Shown here: positions 45,808 through 58,979 of the stretch, one piece after another | Layout of the letters: each line of letters starts with the position of its first letter | Position numbering within the stretch: the first letter of the stretch is position 1 | Assembly: GCA_029706075.1 (NCBI GenBank) | Contig: JAINUG010000113.1 | Coordinates: forward strand, 1,961,279-2,025,278 | Direction of reading: 5' to 3' | Source: Aldrovandia affinis | Taxonomy: Eukaryota; Chordata; Actinopteri; Notacanthiformes; Halosauridae | DNA: 64,000 bases | Made by a program: the position numbers and the translations under genes | Notes under the pieces: model-generated | The model's input: the letters and a program-made list of their open reading frames with translations, nothing else | The model's database searches: none | Told to the model about the DNA's origin: nothing

Positions 45808-46320
45808 TTACTCTAGTTTGGGGAGGACGGTAGCAAAAACGCACCTGGATGGTAGTGTAAATGTTCGTTTTAACCGTCGCAAAGAGACGGCCTCCACCCA
45901 GTTTGGTAATTTTGTGGTTCCGCCCAGTTTGGTAATTTTGTGGTTGGCAATAAAGGTGTTATCTTCAATATTGGTAGGGCAGCACAATGGGGCTGTGTGT
46001 CAATAAAAACATTAGGCGATGTGCAAGTTTCGTGTGTGAAAATTTGTTTGCGTTTTTGTCCACCCAGACCACCTCTTAACTCAAATGCAGGGTGTTTTGC
46101 GCTAGTTTGGTGACATTATTAATAGGCACATATGAACAGATGGGGTATTTATTGCATATCTGCCCTATCACGCAATACTTTTTTGTCGATGTTCTGTATT
46201 TCACCTCACTCAATAAACGATTATTTCAAATACGATCCATATTCAACGAAGCAGTTTAAAGTATTTGAGCTTTGCACTTGTAAGGAGTGGCTCAATACCA
46301 TTGAATGAGAGAGGCCGTGT
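45808..46320 (+). repeat. Unnamed interspersed repeat, copy 3 of 3
   Basis: Same landmarks and orientation as copies 1 and 2: ACTCTAGTTT start (also before copy 2), GGTAGCAAAAACGCACCTGG (45828-45847), TGTCCACCCAGACCACCTCT (46057-46076), CTAGTTTGGTGACATTATTA (46103-46122) and a GCACTTGTAA end (46274-46283). It contains an internal direct repeat of GCCCAGTTTGGTAATTTTGTGG type at 45895-45945. Longest of the three copies. Confidence 0.7.
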
Positions 46321-46526
46321 CTACAGCCGTGTAATTCTATAAGATACAGTTGTGGCCGAAAATATTGGCACCCTTGCACGTTTTTTTAAAAACTCACAAT
46401 TTTCTCAAAAATTAATTGAAATTGACTAAAGTATTTGGTTTCCACAATTCTTTATTTCACTGTTAATAGTACAGAAACTTTGTTTTTGATTCAGAACTTA
46501 TTGACAAAATTATTGACACCCTAGAT

Positions 46527-47500
<974 letters not shown>

Positions 47501-47639
47501 CTCAGTGTGGTACACATGTAGTGACACAAAACAGCAGAAACTGGTTGAATGAGTAATTATTAGATGACTGTGAGTCACCACAGGTGAGTTCAATTACTAA
47601 TTAATTGATTAATTCCACACTGGAATAAGCTAAGAAAAC

Positions 47640-48275
47640 TATTTCACCACAGCTTGTGGTTATTCAATGCATGGACATGAAAGACTGAAGCCAGCAGGCC
47701 ATCCATCGCTACCGTTCAGTAAGATACACCTGTTAAATAAATATATGTTTGTATGCACATTGTTTTTCTTTTGTGAAAGGGTTTTATCCATTTGCACTGC
47801 AGAAAATAGAGTACATAATTGGACGCCGAAGGCGATACTGTGAGCGATACCCTGGGTTTGGTAGCCGGTGTTGGCCAGACGGCTATCAATTCGGCTGTAC
47901 ATGCAGTTTCTTCTGCATGACGGACATAAATGAAACAGGCCTAGTTGCAGTTGTGAGTTTGTTATTTATTGCTTTCCATTTAACAATTACATTAAGTTAG
48001 AAGAAAAGAAACGTTGTTTTTTAAGTTGGAAAGCCCACTGGTATTTAAAGGGATAGAAAATACGTGTTCTGATTGGCCATTATGAAACCAAACCCCCACC
48101 ACACCCACATGTATTTTTTTCAAGTTAGTCCAACCTCTTTTACAACTGCGCCGGAGGTGCGCTATCGTCCTAAATCCCGAAATTACAAAAACTGCGTTAG
48201 ACACGCCCTAAAGTGCCACCGTCTTCGCTTTGCATCTGCGTTACCGACACCGTCCTAATTCACCAAAAAAGGGCC
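47640..48275. repeat. Insertion inside the Tc1 element; part recurs at 49590-49870
   Basis: This piece is not Tc1-like. Its right half (48055-48265) matches 49615-49820 in the same orientation: CTGATTGGCCATTATGAAAC (48069-48088), CTCTTTTACAACTGCGCCGG (48136-48155), GAGGTGCGCTAT. It carries CpG-containing, GCG-rich strings unlike its surroundings. Ends and family are undefined; GGGCCCAGTA at 48269-48278 may be its right edge. Confidence 0.5.
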
Positions 48276-48473
48276 CAGTATTTTTTTCAGCTTTCTGGTT
48301 TTGTTCCACTGCAAATCAAAGAAATGCATATGTGGATACCAATAGATGTTTTAATTTCAAGAATTTTCTGGAAGAAATGGTGCATTATTTGAAAACAATA
48401 TTTTCGGCCACGACTGTACATGTTTTTCAAATAAATATGTATGTATGTATATATGCACACTGGTTTATGTTAT

Positions 48474-48919
48474 TGTCACACACCATTTGACACACTCCGG
48501 AGTGGAACAGAAGAGCAGGGCATAGGGAGTGGAGTAATCGGTCTGCGAAGTTTATTATTCTCTCCCACAGAGAGATATGGAGAGACAGAGAGAGAGAGAA
48601 CATGCTTGTAAATAAATCAAATAAATTAAAGACCTTCGACCCTCCCCCTTACAGGTTTGGGACAAAAACAATCAACCAAATTAAGAAGCTAAAATAAAGT
48701 CGCCTTTCCGCAAAACACAACTGACAGATTACACGTTCGTCGTCTGTCTCTGGCAGCTTTTTGCTCCCGGTTCCAGCCACCTACTAAGAGAGCAGAGCAG
48801 TTTTAAGCACACAGGTACAATTAGATAATTCTGCACAGCTGTGTGCCCTAGCTGCCCTGCCAGTAGGCGTGGCCGTGGCCGTTAATCACTCCGATCCCCC
48901 CACCCAGACACCTTCCACA
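48474..48919 (-). mobile_element. Solo LTR (446 bp), family D
   Basis: A perfect 5-bp duplication GTTAT flanks it (48469-48473 and 48920-48924). On the minus strand it starts TGTGGAAGGTGTCTG and ends GTGTGTGACA, with an AATAAA signal near 48550. No internal region, so it is an LTR-LTR recombination product. A different family from A and B. Confidence 0.88.
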
Positions 48920-49417
48920 GTTATGTTTAATATTAAACGTTCACTACAATAAAATGTAGGCTACATAATTGGCTGATGTATCATGGGGCAATGGAGTGAT
49001 TGCTGAGGTTGGATATGATTGCACGGGAGAGGAGGGATCTTAAAACAAGGAATGATAAGGAACGAAAAATAATAAAGTGATGTCTGTAAGTTTGTACTTT
49101 ATTTCTGGAAAAAGTCAGAATAACAACAAAGGAATTCTGAAACAATGTTAATTGACAAGGGGTGGTGATATTTTTGAGTGGGCGTGATGGATATTACTTA
49201 ATAAAATAATAACATAATGGATATATCTTTTATGCGGGACAACAAATCAAAATGTGGATCATCTGGTCACCCTATGCTTAGCATCACAAGTGCATCAATG
49301 AAACATAGTTAATAGTTCATAACATGCTCTAATGTATGTGGCTTTGATGAGAATACACAAACTAAACGAACATGCACCACACATTGTTTCCTCTTCCTCC
49401 TCCCGGACACCTATACC

Positions 49418-49457
49418 AGTTTCTTACTGAGAAAAGTGCTTTTCTCAGTAGGAAACA
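49418..49457. other. Near-perfect 19-bp-arm hairpin
   Basis: AGTTTCTTACTGAGAAAAG (49418-49436) and CTTTTCTCAGTAGGAAACA-like sequence (49439-49457) pair almost fully with a 2-base centre. Too tight a loop for a microRNA precursor; may be a decayed palindromic end or a random palindrome. Confidence 0.6.
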
Positions 49458-49589
49458 GATACACGTGTACATTAGTTTCATTAAGTTTGGTATTGCCACA
49501 TGATATCATCCATTTACATACGTCATTTTATTGTGGTGAAAGCAAGTCTCATAACATGCTCTTTGCTTGCTTTTGATTAGACATGGCAT

Positions 49590-49870
49590 TATGGAAAAGG
49601 TATTAAAGGGGGAAAAAACTGATGATCTGATTGGCCATAATGAACCAAACCCTCACCGCATCCACAGGTAATTTATTATTTTTAACCAACATCTTTTACA
49701 ACTGCCTCACAGGTGCGCTACAGTCTTTTGTCACATAAATACCAGAATAGACAAGGACACATCTTAATGCGCCTTCGACTTGATTAGCATTAATGTCTGC
49801 ACATTGTGGTTTAACAATGAAACTAGAGCCCTTTGTGTGTGTTCAGCAACAGTGCATTTACCTTCTCTAC
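49590..49870 (+). repeat. Second copy of the repeat found inside the Tc1 element
   Basis: Matches 48040-48265 in order and orientation: ATTAAAGGG..., CTGATTGGCCATAATGAACC (49628-49647), CATCTTTTACAACTGCCTCA (49690-49709), AGGTGCGCTA. Divergence is considerable, so both copies are old. Confidence 0.55.
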
Positions 49871-52800
49871 GTGAATAAATTATTTCATGTGTCAGTGTAA
49901 AATTTATATTGAACTAATGGCCCTTTAATGTCCGCTAGAATATGACCACAACTTAAGGCTTCAATTGTGATGGAAATAGCACTATAGTCTCTGTGGAGCC
50001 ATTGCTATGACCAGTAGCGCATTATATATTTTACGTGTTGGTGTTCCATTATTTTCTCTAATGAAAGTCATCAGGCATTAATTTTTCTTGATTGGGTTCT
50101 TTTAGGCGAAACACGTAGCATATGAATAGCAGGTTATTAAACCCCTTTACAATATATTGTTGTCATTTAAGAAATAAGAGATTTTCTTGGATCAAAGTGG
50201 ATGAATATTTATAAGCATGGGAATTTATTAAAAGCCATTTTATATTCAGCTTGTGATTGGCTTCCTTTTGCGGATATGGAGAGGGAGAACGAGAGAAAGA
50301 GTCTTAAGGGTCTGTCAGGCTTAAAGCGGGGAGTGTGACTGAATTAATGCAGCCATAAAAAAACCGCTTGTAATAAAATAGAGCGCGGTGGTATTTGCTA
50401 ATGATTTCATGATGTTCTTCTTCTTTTTTTTTATATCCCCCTGCTCAGTCGGGCGGCAAACTTAACTGGGTACAGCCGCACAGAGGACCGGATAAAACCT
50501 TAAATGTTTGTTACCACAGCCAAGACCCTGTGCCATGGCAGGAGTAATGCAAGTCGCTGGATTACAGTCGCAATTCTTTACCGCCTATTGCAGTGCCTTT
50601 AATAATGTCACACAGAACATTAATAATGCCCCCACCCTCCCTCATTCATAACACATAATGAGTAATAGCCCCTACTGGGAGTACAAACATATTTATTACA
50701 TTTTAGTGCAGTTTTGCCTCACTTTCAATTCCATCGTTAGCATTGTGTTGTTTAGATAGGCACTTCAATACAGAAATGCAATTTAGTTGTTATTAATATT
50801 ACTAATAATAGGGTGCTTGGAAATCTCACATCGTGCTGGGACCCTATTGTTTTTCTGTTGGTTTTTATTATTAGGGGTCCAAGCACCATAGGTAGGAATG
50901 CTGAAGAATTCACCAAACATGGCATATTTGTAGAGGACTATGTCAAGCATATGCCCTGATAATATGGCGTCAATTGACAAAATGTAGGATTTATAGCAGT
51001 TGATTGAAAATACACCATTTGAAAATAACTTGACTCCTTTTACCTATTGTCAAATTTTGTTTTTCCTGGATTTTTCTCTTATCATAGAACAAATTTGCCT
51101 GAAGGACCTATGGTTTCCCATTAGGTAGATTAGACTATTTTGAATTATATGAAAAACATCTTCTCATGAACCGTAAGTCTGATTGGCATGTGTTTTTTCA
51201 TCATGAGTGATTCTAAAAAAGGTGTTAAGTAGAATATCCTTTCTTTTTGGTGAGCCAATCAATTTGACCCATTTCTTTCCAGTTAAGGCCTATTTATTCC
51301 TCTTGATTCATTTCAAGTATTACAAGATTTCAAATATGCAAAACCATTTAGGGTTTTATACATTTACAAAAAAGTGTCCACAATATTTTTTAATGCGCAC
51401 ATTGAGGGCAGTTTGCTGGTGCATGGCTATATTTATTATTGTTGTTGTTATTAGTATTATTACTATTACTGGTAGCAGTCGTATTAATATATGTTTAAGG
51501 GTTCTGTTACCAAGGCAATGCTGCTGTACTTGATACTGAGAGATGGTGAATAATCCAGTATTGTTAGAAAAGAAGACTATACTGCCCTAATGGAGGATGC
51601 AATTTTGTTCCAGAACATAGGTTGTCACTTTATGAGAGAGAGAGAGACAGGGAAAGAGAGATAGAGAGTGCATATGGTTGTGCCTTACGAACCACAGAAG
51701 GCTTAAAAAAGGCATGGATTAAGCCTTTCTGCTTTGTTTGCCTAGAATCAAATGTGTGCAGCATTCATCAGAGAGTCTTTTAAAGGGAAGAGCTGATTAG
51801 GCACTGCAGCCCAGTACACTTCCCTCTCTGGGGGACACTAATTGATTTTTTATTTTATTTTCTTGAACAAACCTTGTCATGGGTCCACACTTTACAGAAA
51901 GCTTTGGACTCACACACACACACACACACAGGAATCTGGATCCAGGCCATTTTCCACTCAGGCATATATAAGCAAATATCAGGCCCATATTTGAATACCA
52001 GGGGTTTGTGCCATCTTAGCATACATTTTTATCACAACTCAGTCCGTGTTTGCAAACTACTTGCTATCCTATTTACTCGTTTCAAAAAATAAATGTCAGT
52101 TTTCCTCCACACAAGAGCTGTTGAGAGAGGGGGGGGGGGTACAGCCCTTTTAATTGACACAAAATGACACTGAAAGATTAGCGGCAGTCAAGGAACACTC
52201 ATATTGTTTGCTTTATGACTGACAAGCTTCCGTGAACAATGTTGATTGGTATTAATTAAATATTCATTCATTTATTTCTGTAATTATTAATATAGGCCTG
52301 AAAAGTTCTTTACATGAGTCATGAATTTCGCACTGTTTTGGGAAAAATGCAGATGGATGCATTTGATACTGAGACATTTCAGTCTCGTTTCAGTTTCAGT
52401 CCTGCATTTGATACAGTCTGTGCGAATTTATCCATTATAGATACACTATCTGGAAACTTAAATGTTACGACGACAATCTAGCCACAGTTCGAGGGATGGC
52501 TGGATTTGGTACCTTATAGCAAACCTTAGAATGAGGGTAATGGATCTGTTTACTTTCTGTGACCGTGGGCCCAGGTAACCACCTTGAGATAGACAGGATA
52601 GGACACACCTGGGGATGGGACGATAAGGGATTCTCATCTTCCTTCAGCTCAACGCTTTCTCCCCACTCACCCCCTACCTCATACGCACACAAATACTTCC
52701 TTCCATCTGAACTTTGAACATAATCGCATTCTGTAATAAATGGTATCTATGCAGGTTTTCCCCACACCACCACACTGGTATAAGCATTAGTTCCCAATAT

Positions 52801-54823
52801 GCCTTGGAGCAAATCAAAAAGCTTAAGAGTAACAGAATACAGTAGCCGCAGTAGCAACAGCAATAGTAGCAGTAGTGTATCAGTATCATAGTAGAAGCTA
52901 TAGCATCAGGAGTAGAGGTCATCATAGTAGTAGTTATTGTAGTGATAGTATTTGTTGTAATTGTGGGGCCACTATGTTTAAAGCAACATGACAGATTATG
53001 CCCTTACTGGATAAACTCATCTAGACAACACCCAATTTAATTTGCAACACAACATTTTTGTTGGGGTAACTGTCTATGAACAAAGGCAGTGCAAGCAGCC
53101 TTTCATAAGCAGATTCCATTCCAAAAGTTAATGATGTTTGAAGATATAATTTCATATCATGTAGATAAGAAATATATTTAGAGGGATACAGCATCTTGAA
53201 ATGCTCACAGCACAAATTCCGTGAGTATACCTTAGTAGCAGTAATGACAGTGCCAGCTGAAGCAGCAGTACTGAGAGATTAAATTTTAATATTATGTAAC
53301 AGCCCTTCTACTTCAAAGGAAATGGGTAGATGTACTGCTGCTAGTTGTTGGTTCGGAGCCCGACCTCCCAGCACTTCACTGGAGGCCACCAGCCCTGAGG
53401 TGAAACTGATAGCAGTGCTTATACAAGGCCTTTTCCTTGTATTGTTGGTGCAGAGCTAAATACAGTGAACTGTGGCCATATAAACCTGTGCCATTCTGTT
53501 CTTTACTCCGAACTGACAACACTGAAACTGAACAAATCACCCTCAGAGGTTTCTTTAATTGAAAATCTATGTGCACGTTTATTCTGGAAGTGACAACTCG
53601 TAGACTCCTAGCTTTATGTATTATCAAAGAGCCCCAATCAATATTTGTCTAAAGCTTGCAGTCTTTTATAAGCAATACCTCGGTCAATATGTAAACAAAC
53701 AGAACAGCCCGAGCTGTGCTCGAGACTTCACTGTGGGAACCATCCCTATCTCAGTGAGTGCTGTATGTCCTCTTCTTAAAAGGCAACATTAATCCCAGAA
53801 TGCACCACATTGTTTTAATCCATGGACCATGAAGAAGTTGAAAGCATTATTTGCAACGTGAGAAATTTTTAAACTGTGAAATATCAAAATATCAGAGACT
53901 CAGAGCTAACAACCAAGACATTGTGCATAGATTCTTGCCCCCAAAAATTTAATCATTTGAATTAAATTAAATGATTCGGATCGATTACATGTCTATTTGA
54001 ATAGAGATGACATGGCATCCAGGGCAAATTACACTGCAGCCACATTTACACAATACTCAATCTGCAGTCTATTTATTCAGCTTGATTTCATTACTGGAGC
54101 AACTGAAATAAATGTACCTCTGAGTTACACAAATATCATTGTTTCCCACCTGGGATTCAAACTCACAACAGAGACCAGTAGATTTATAACACCTTCCTGT
54201 TACGGCTTCCTGCATCCATCTAAAGTATAATTTGTAGCTGCAAAGAAAGGACTGCATATTTATAGATTTATCTTCTGCCAGCAGTATTGCTGTTGCTAGT
54301 TGTTCTTGTGCATTGTGCAGGCCACCCACTTTTTAGATTAGGCACCGGATGCTCATGCCAGGATTCCAAGATCAAATTGAATGATAGCATGGGCGCTCCG
54401 TATATTGACCAGATGCTCACCTTCATATGCTTAACATTGGATCTGGGTGTGTCCACTGAAGAATGTTCCACAGAGGTATTGGTGAATACAATACAGAGGC
54501 AATTGGAATGGGGAAGATGGGGAAATGCAAAGACTACCTGAGGGGGCGTGGTCAGACATGTGGGTGGATGCAATCACCACAAGCACAGTGTGTGGCACAC
54601 GCATGTTAATGAGCATCGGCGCAACATTGGAAACATTAGCGAGGAGGTTCTGTGTGAGAAGTTTTGCATGTTTTGGCCCAACTTTGTGATTTAAAGCTCT
54701 GTGAATAGGGGCCAATTAATCACGCTGGAGCTGGCAGGATGATACTGTTTTATGTGTGTTTGCTCCTCAAAGGAGTATAACAGGGAAAAGACAAAGAACA
54801 AAAAGCTTACCACAATTATGAGA

Positions 54824-54827
<4 letters not shown>

Positions 54828-54872
<45 letters not shown>
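54828..54872. repeat. (TC)n microsatellite
   Basis: About 22 uninterrupted TC/CT units. Confidence 0.95.
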
Positions 54873-54876
<4 letters not shown>

Positions 54877-57504
54877 ATTTTTCCAGAAAACCTATTGTGA
54901 GCTACATATGGTCCAGCATTTTCCATGTGGCTGTGAAAGAGTGAGGTATTTTGCAATATAAGGGGCCAAAATGTGGACTTGGCACGCAGGGCTTCCCACA
55001 CTTCATGGGGCTGGGTGTGATCATAAGAATCAACCCATACATCTTCTATCTGTCCTCTCCTGAACCAGACTCTGAGGTCCGGCAATTTACGGGCCCCTCA
55101 GTCACCATGGGGATGAGAACGATTGACCGGGAGTGATTAATTATGCTGGGTAATTAATAGCTTCTCCGAGATCAGCGGGGCTATTGTTCGCACTGACAGC
55201 TCAATGTGTTTAGCTTCAGATTTATGTCAGTGGTGAAAAAATAAATAAAAACGTGATCGAGCGCCTTTTGGCTTCATTAATGAGCTTACAATGACTAAAG
55301 CGGGGTGAATAGAGAGGGAGGTGTGCGTTATATTTTGATTGTCAGAGCCACTGTTATCAAGGGAGCTCACCTGAACTACCAGAGGCATCGCTTCGTCGGA
55401 CTCCATCTGCGGAATAACCTTCCGGATGTACACTCTCCCACACCCGCCTCCCCAAACCCTCCGCTCTCCGCCCTCCGCCCCCTGCCGGCCCAGCCCTGGC
55501 ACACTGAGCAATGAGGAGTGTCCTATTTTAGTTCAGGTAAGCCTCTGAGACCTAGTTAATCCGCCCATAACCTCGCCTCTCCCACTCCCTCCTATCTTTA
55601 TTGTATAGGCATTTAAATCCATCATTATGTAGGCCTGATCCCAGTCTCTCCCTCCTCTGCGCCGCGCCCCCCTCTCCCTCGTGGTAGCTTGAGTAATGAT
55701 CCCCTCATCACGCCGGCTCTATCTCGACGCCGAGGCTGAGGACCAGCCATAATTGCACCCTCCATTTATTGCTGTCGGAGGTGGGTTTTTTTTTTTCGCC
55801 ACAGAACTGACAATTGCATTATCAACACTGTGACAGAAGCAATTTCCTTTTGAAAATTAATGAGTAGTAAATAATTACATTACATAAATAGAAAGTTGAA
55901 AGGAAAGAACAGCAAATGAAGTAAGTGGGCCCTGTGTAAAGACAATGGGTCCGTTCTAATAAGCCCGCTCCGAGGCAGAGGCTGTGTTTACTTGCTGCGT
56001 GCCATTTTTCCATTTTCATTCGGCTCCACCTTCCGTCACCTGGAGATGTCACCCGGAAAAATAAAGCACTTGATTGAGATCCCCCCCTCCATAGACACAG
56101 CACAGCACTGTCCCTCATCTGCATTTCAAAGTGTCTTTTATTTGTCATTTTATCAAAAGTAGTCCTTAAACAAGCCTAAACTAATTGCTGACTAGGAGTA
56201 AGATAATGACAAAATGAAGTTGCATGCATTATGGAGAGGAGATGGGGAGCGAATCATCAAAGATATGTTAATGTCTTCATAAAGGACAGGAACACAAGGC
56301 ACTTTGACAATGAAGAGCACAAATTAGCCCAGGAGAGGAGGAACTTAAAGGTAAGTGAAATTTTGTTTGTTGTTTTTTCCCCCTCTTGAATAGAACTCTT
56401 GATCAAATTATTAAAATTCACACACTAGAGTAAAGGTGAGGCAGTGTAGATTAAAAAAAATAGAGAAAAAGAAAAAAGGGAAAAGTAAGCAGCTGGGGTT
56501 GTCTGGTGCCCTGTGCCCGGCTCTCTTGTGCCTGGCTTGAGTTTGGCCAGAGAGGCGAGGTGGCCCACAAATCACTCGACCACCTCGCTTAATTTAATTA
56601 GAGACGCTCCTTTCAGAAGAGGGCCCTTAGAGTAGAGGTCAGCTGTGGGTCGGCTCCAGCTACAGCAAAAACATTTCATGACTCATTATCTATCTTTCAA
56701 CTGGCCTGTGAACGGTTTCTGAGGTCCATACTTGGGGCAAACGAAGAACCAAGTCCCAGCTAACCTAAATTCATGAGGACGCCCACACACACGAACATGC
56801 ACACTTTTACATCCCCCAACAAACACGCTCCCTATCCTGCTAATTGCTGTATCGAGGGATTGGTCAAAGCGAAAATCAGGACCATTACCGATATTTAGCA
56901 TGTCTGTGCCAATGGCAAATATAAGTGTCAGCGTGCTTTCCTTTGTGTGAGATCCTATTGATGTGTTCTATTAATGAGCTGCATGAGAACTGAAATTTTT
57001 TTTTGAAAATGAAACAGAAAGAGGCAGGGAGAGGAAAAAGAAGTATAGTGATCATTCATCTACTATCCCAACAAGTTATTACGACACTTGTTGTAATCAT
57101 TTAGTAGATTCTGAAAAGGAGGAAGACACATTTCTTCTGGTGTCTTAGTTACTCTGGCCCAGATTTACAAAAGTATAGTGGGGGTATGAACCCCAAAAAC
57201 ATATCACATCCTAGCATGTGAGGATATTTACTAAATGCTGCACAATGGGTCTCATTCACAAACTGTATGTTCACGCAGATCTGTGCTTAAAGCGTGCGTA
57301 CGATTAATCAGATTTACACACATATATTTACAGAAAACAACATAACCTGCTTGAACTCAATTATACTCAAAAGTATGAAATATATTATACATACAAGAAC
57401 AAAATAGTTGTATTATTAGTAATAATATTCCTGGATAACACAACACAATTTTTTTTTCTTCTAAAGCCTGCATTTGTATGATGTTGATAGTGTTATATAT
57501 TTTA
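54873..57504. other. Non-repetitive DNA with regulatory character; no proven gene
   Basis: No mobile element is recognised for about 2.6 kb, the longest clean stretch by this measure. It contains homeodomain-type cores (TTAATTATG and GTAATTAATAG at about 55137-55160), a GC-rich block (55420-55760) and strong splice-donor-like strings CAG|GTAAGC (55537) and AAAG|GTAAGTGA (56351). A 40-codon open stretch with ATG at 56231 ends exactly at the second donor. Enhancer or non-coding exon content is inference. Confidence 0.4.
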
Positions 57505-58510
57505 TAATAATAATAATGCATTTTATTTAATTGGTGCCTTTCTGGACACCCAAGGTCACCTTACATAAAAGTCAATAAAAGCAACACAGGAATTACAATC
57601 AAGGTACAAAAAATAATAATTTCAAAAAATAATAAAAATGTGTGCAAATAGATCAAATACAAGGATGACATCAACATCAACACATGAACGACATAAAACA
57701 TTGTACAGTGGGAGACAGTTAACAGTGGGAAACAGGGGAGAAGTGTCAGTGGTAGGCCATGGTGAATAGGTGGGTTTTGAGCAGTGTTTTGAAGGAGGAT
57801 AGTGTCTCTGCGTTTCTGATGTGTGTGGGGAGTGAGTTCCAGAGTCTGGGGGCGGCGGAGCTGAATGCTCGCTTTGTGCTGAGTCGGGTTGGTGGGATGG
57901 AGAGGAGGCCAGCTGAGGATGAGTGCAGAGTGCGGGTTGGGGTGTATTCCTGTAGGACAGGGGTCTTCAAGTAAAATTCAAAGAGGTCCAGTTAGATAAA
58001 ATGGCCTCAAGCCAAGGTCCGGTGGTGCGAGGCACGTAACGGCGCCCCATTTTCTGTCGACGGGGTGCTACGCGAAAAAAAAAAAGCTGCACGGAGGTGC
58101 GCGAAATAATGCGCCTCGGAACCGGTCCGTGGTGCAAAAAGGTTGTTTCTTTTACGTTTTCTTACATTTTGCGCCGGAATTTTGCGCCTGGTGCAATGAT
58201 AAACCAGTGCCGTAAATGCTAGAAAAGCTGCGCCGGTTAAAATTGAAATGCTCCGTCAAAATGTAGTCATTCTCAATAATTTATCGGTTTTTGGACGCGG
58301 TCCGGATAGGACGGCTTCTGGGTCCGGATCCGGACCGCGGTCCGCCTGTTAGTGACCCCTGCTGTAGGAGATCGGAGAGGTCGGGGGGTGCAAGGCAGGG
58401 TAGGGCTTTATATGTGAGCAGAAGAATCTTGGAATCTATGCAGTATTGGACGGGTAACTAGTGTAGCTGAATGAGAGCGGAGTGGTGTGGTCATTGGATT
58501 TGGTGCATGT
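57505..58510 (-). mobile_element. LINE 3' part, split by a hAT MITE
   Basis: The reverse-strand frame 57746-57970 ends a LINE reverse transcriptase: it contains RTLHSSSAGLLSIPPTRLST and SSAAPRLWNSLPTHIRNAET, the familiar C-terminus of fish LINEs. The 3' untranslated part with an ATAATAATAATA tail lies at 57505-57720. The sequence upstream of the break resumes after the hAT insert at 58370 and fades by about 58510. Confidence 0.78.
57958..58361. mobile_element. hAT-type MITE (404 bp) inside the LINE
   Basis: A perfect 8-bp duplication CTGTAGGA flanks it (57950-57957 and 58362-58369). The ends are inverted: CAGGGGTCTTCAA on the left and the complement of CAGGGGTCACTAAC on the right. It is CpG-richer than its surroundings and includes GGTCCGGATCCGGACC, a palindrome, near the right end. 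No coding capacity. Confidence 0.93.
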
Positions 58511-58979
58511 GAGGATTGGTATTTAAATTCATATTTAAATATTTCTATTGATAATATCCTCTAATCTTATTCCATCTGATTTTTATCAAAATGTACTATT
58601 TATAATATATTGAATTATATTACAAATAAATTATATGTTGAGTATGTTTGTAGTACAGTCCAATTATACTATGACAGAAATGTGTTTAAATAGCAATATA
58701 TTAAAAGTACACTCTGAATCAATTACATTGTAAAATCATTCTAATGAATATGAAGAACAGTGTACTTTTTACACTGTAGAAGAACAGTGCACTTTTTTTA
58801 AAGCACATTCAGAATACACTCATGCGATACTAGCATGAATCTAATGGTCTCAGTCCATCATCGAGAAATATAGTCAAGCATAATGAAGTATGCAAAATAA
58901 TTGCTAGTTTTAGGTCCTTGAAAATACTGAAATAATACAGCATACAGTGTGGTCCAAAGGTCTGAAAGATCTGTTTGTT
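58511..58979. other. No gene seen; very AT-rich
   Basis: AT-rich spacer without a supported frame or repeat boundary. Confidence 0.45.

Larger units (their letters stand above)
48925..54827. other. No gene seen; mostly unassigned DNA
   Basis: No supported coding frame. The visible pieces are the second copy of the insert repeat (49590-49870), a short hairpin (49418-49457), a G run at 52129-52139, a GTA/GCA-rich low-complexity patch (52839-52950), a CA run (51911-51929) and a non-repetitive block at 50500-50690 that could be conserved non-coding DNA. Confidence 0.4.

Noticed and set aside
47749-48000. 83-codon Cys-rich frame, a possible small secreted protein
   Set aside because: It lies in the repeat inserted in the Tc1 element, lacks a signal peptide at its start, and is not conserved in the second copy at 49590.
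54825-55085. Frame ending in a repeated Arg-Glu run
   Set aside because: The run is a translation of the TC microsatellite.
57759-57974. Plus-strand 71-codon frame
   Set aside because: Antisense of the LINE reverse-transcriptase end, which has clear family motifs on the minus strand.
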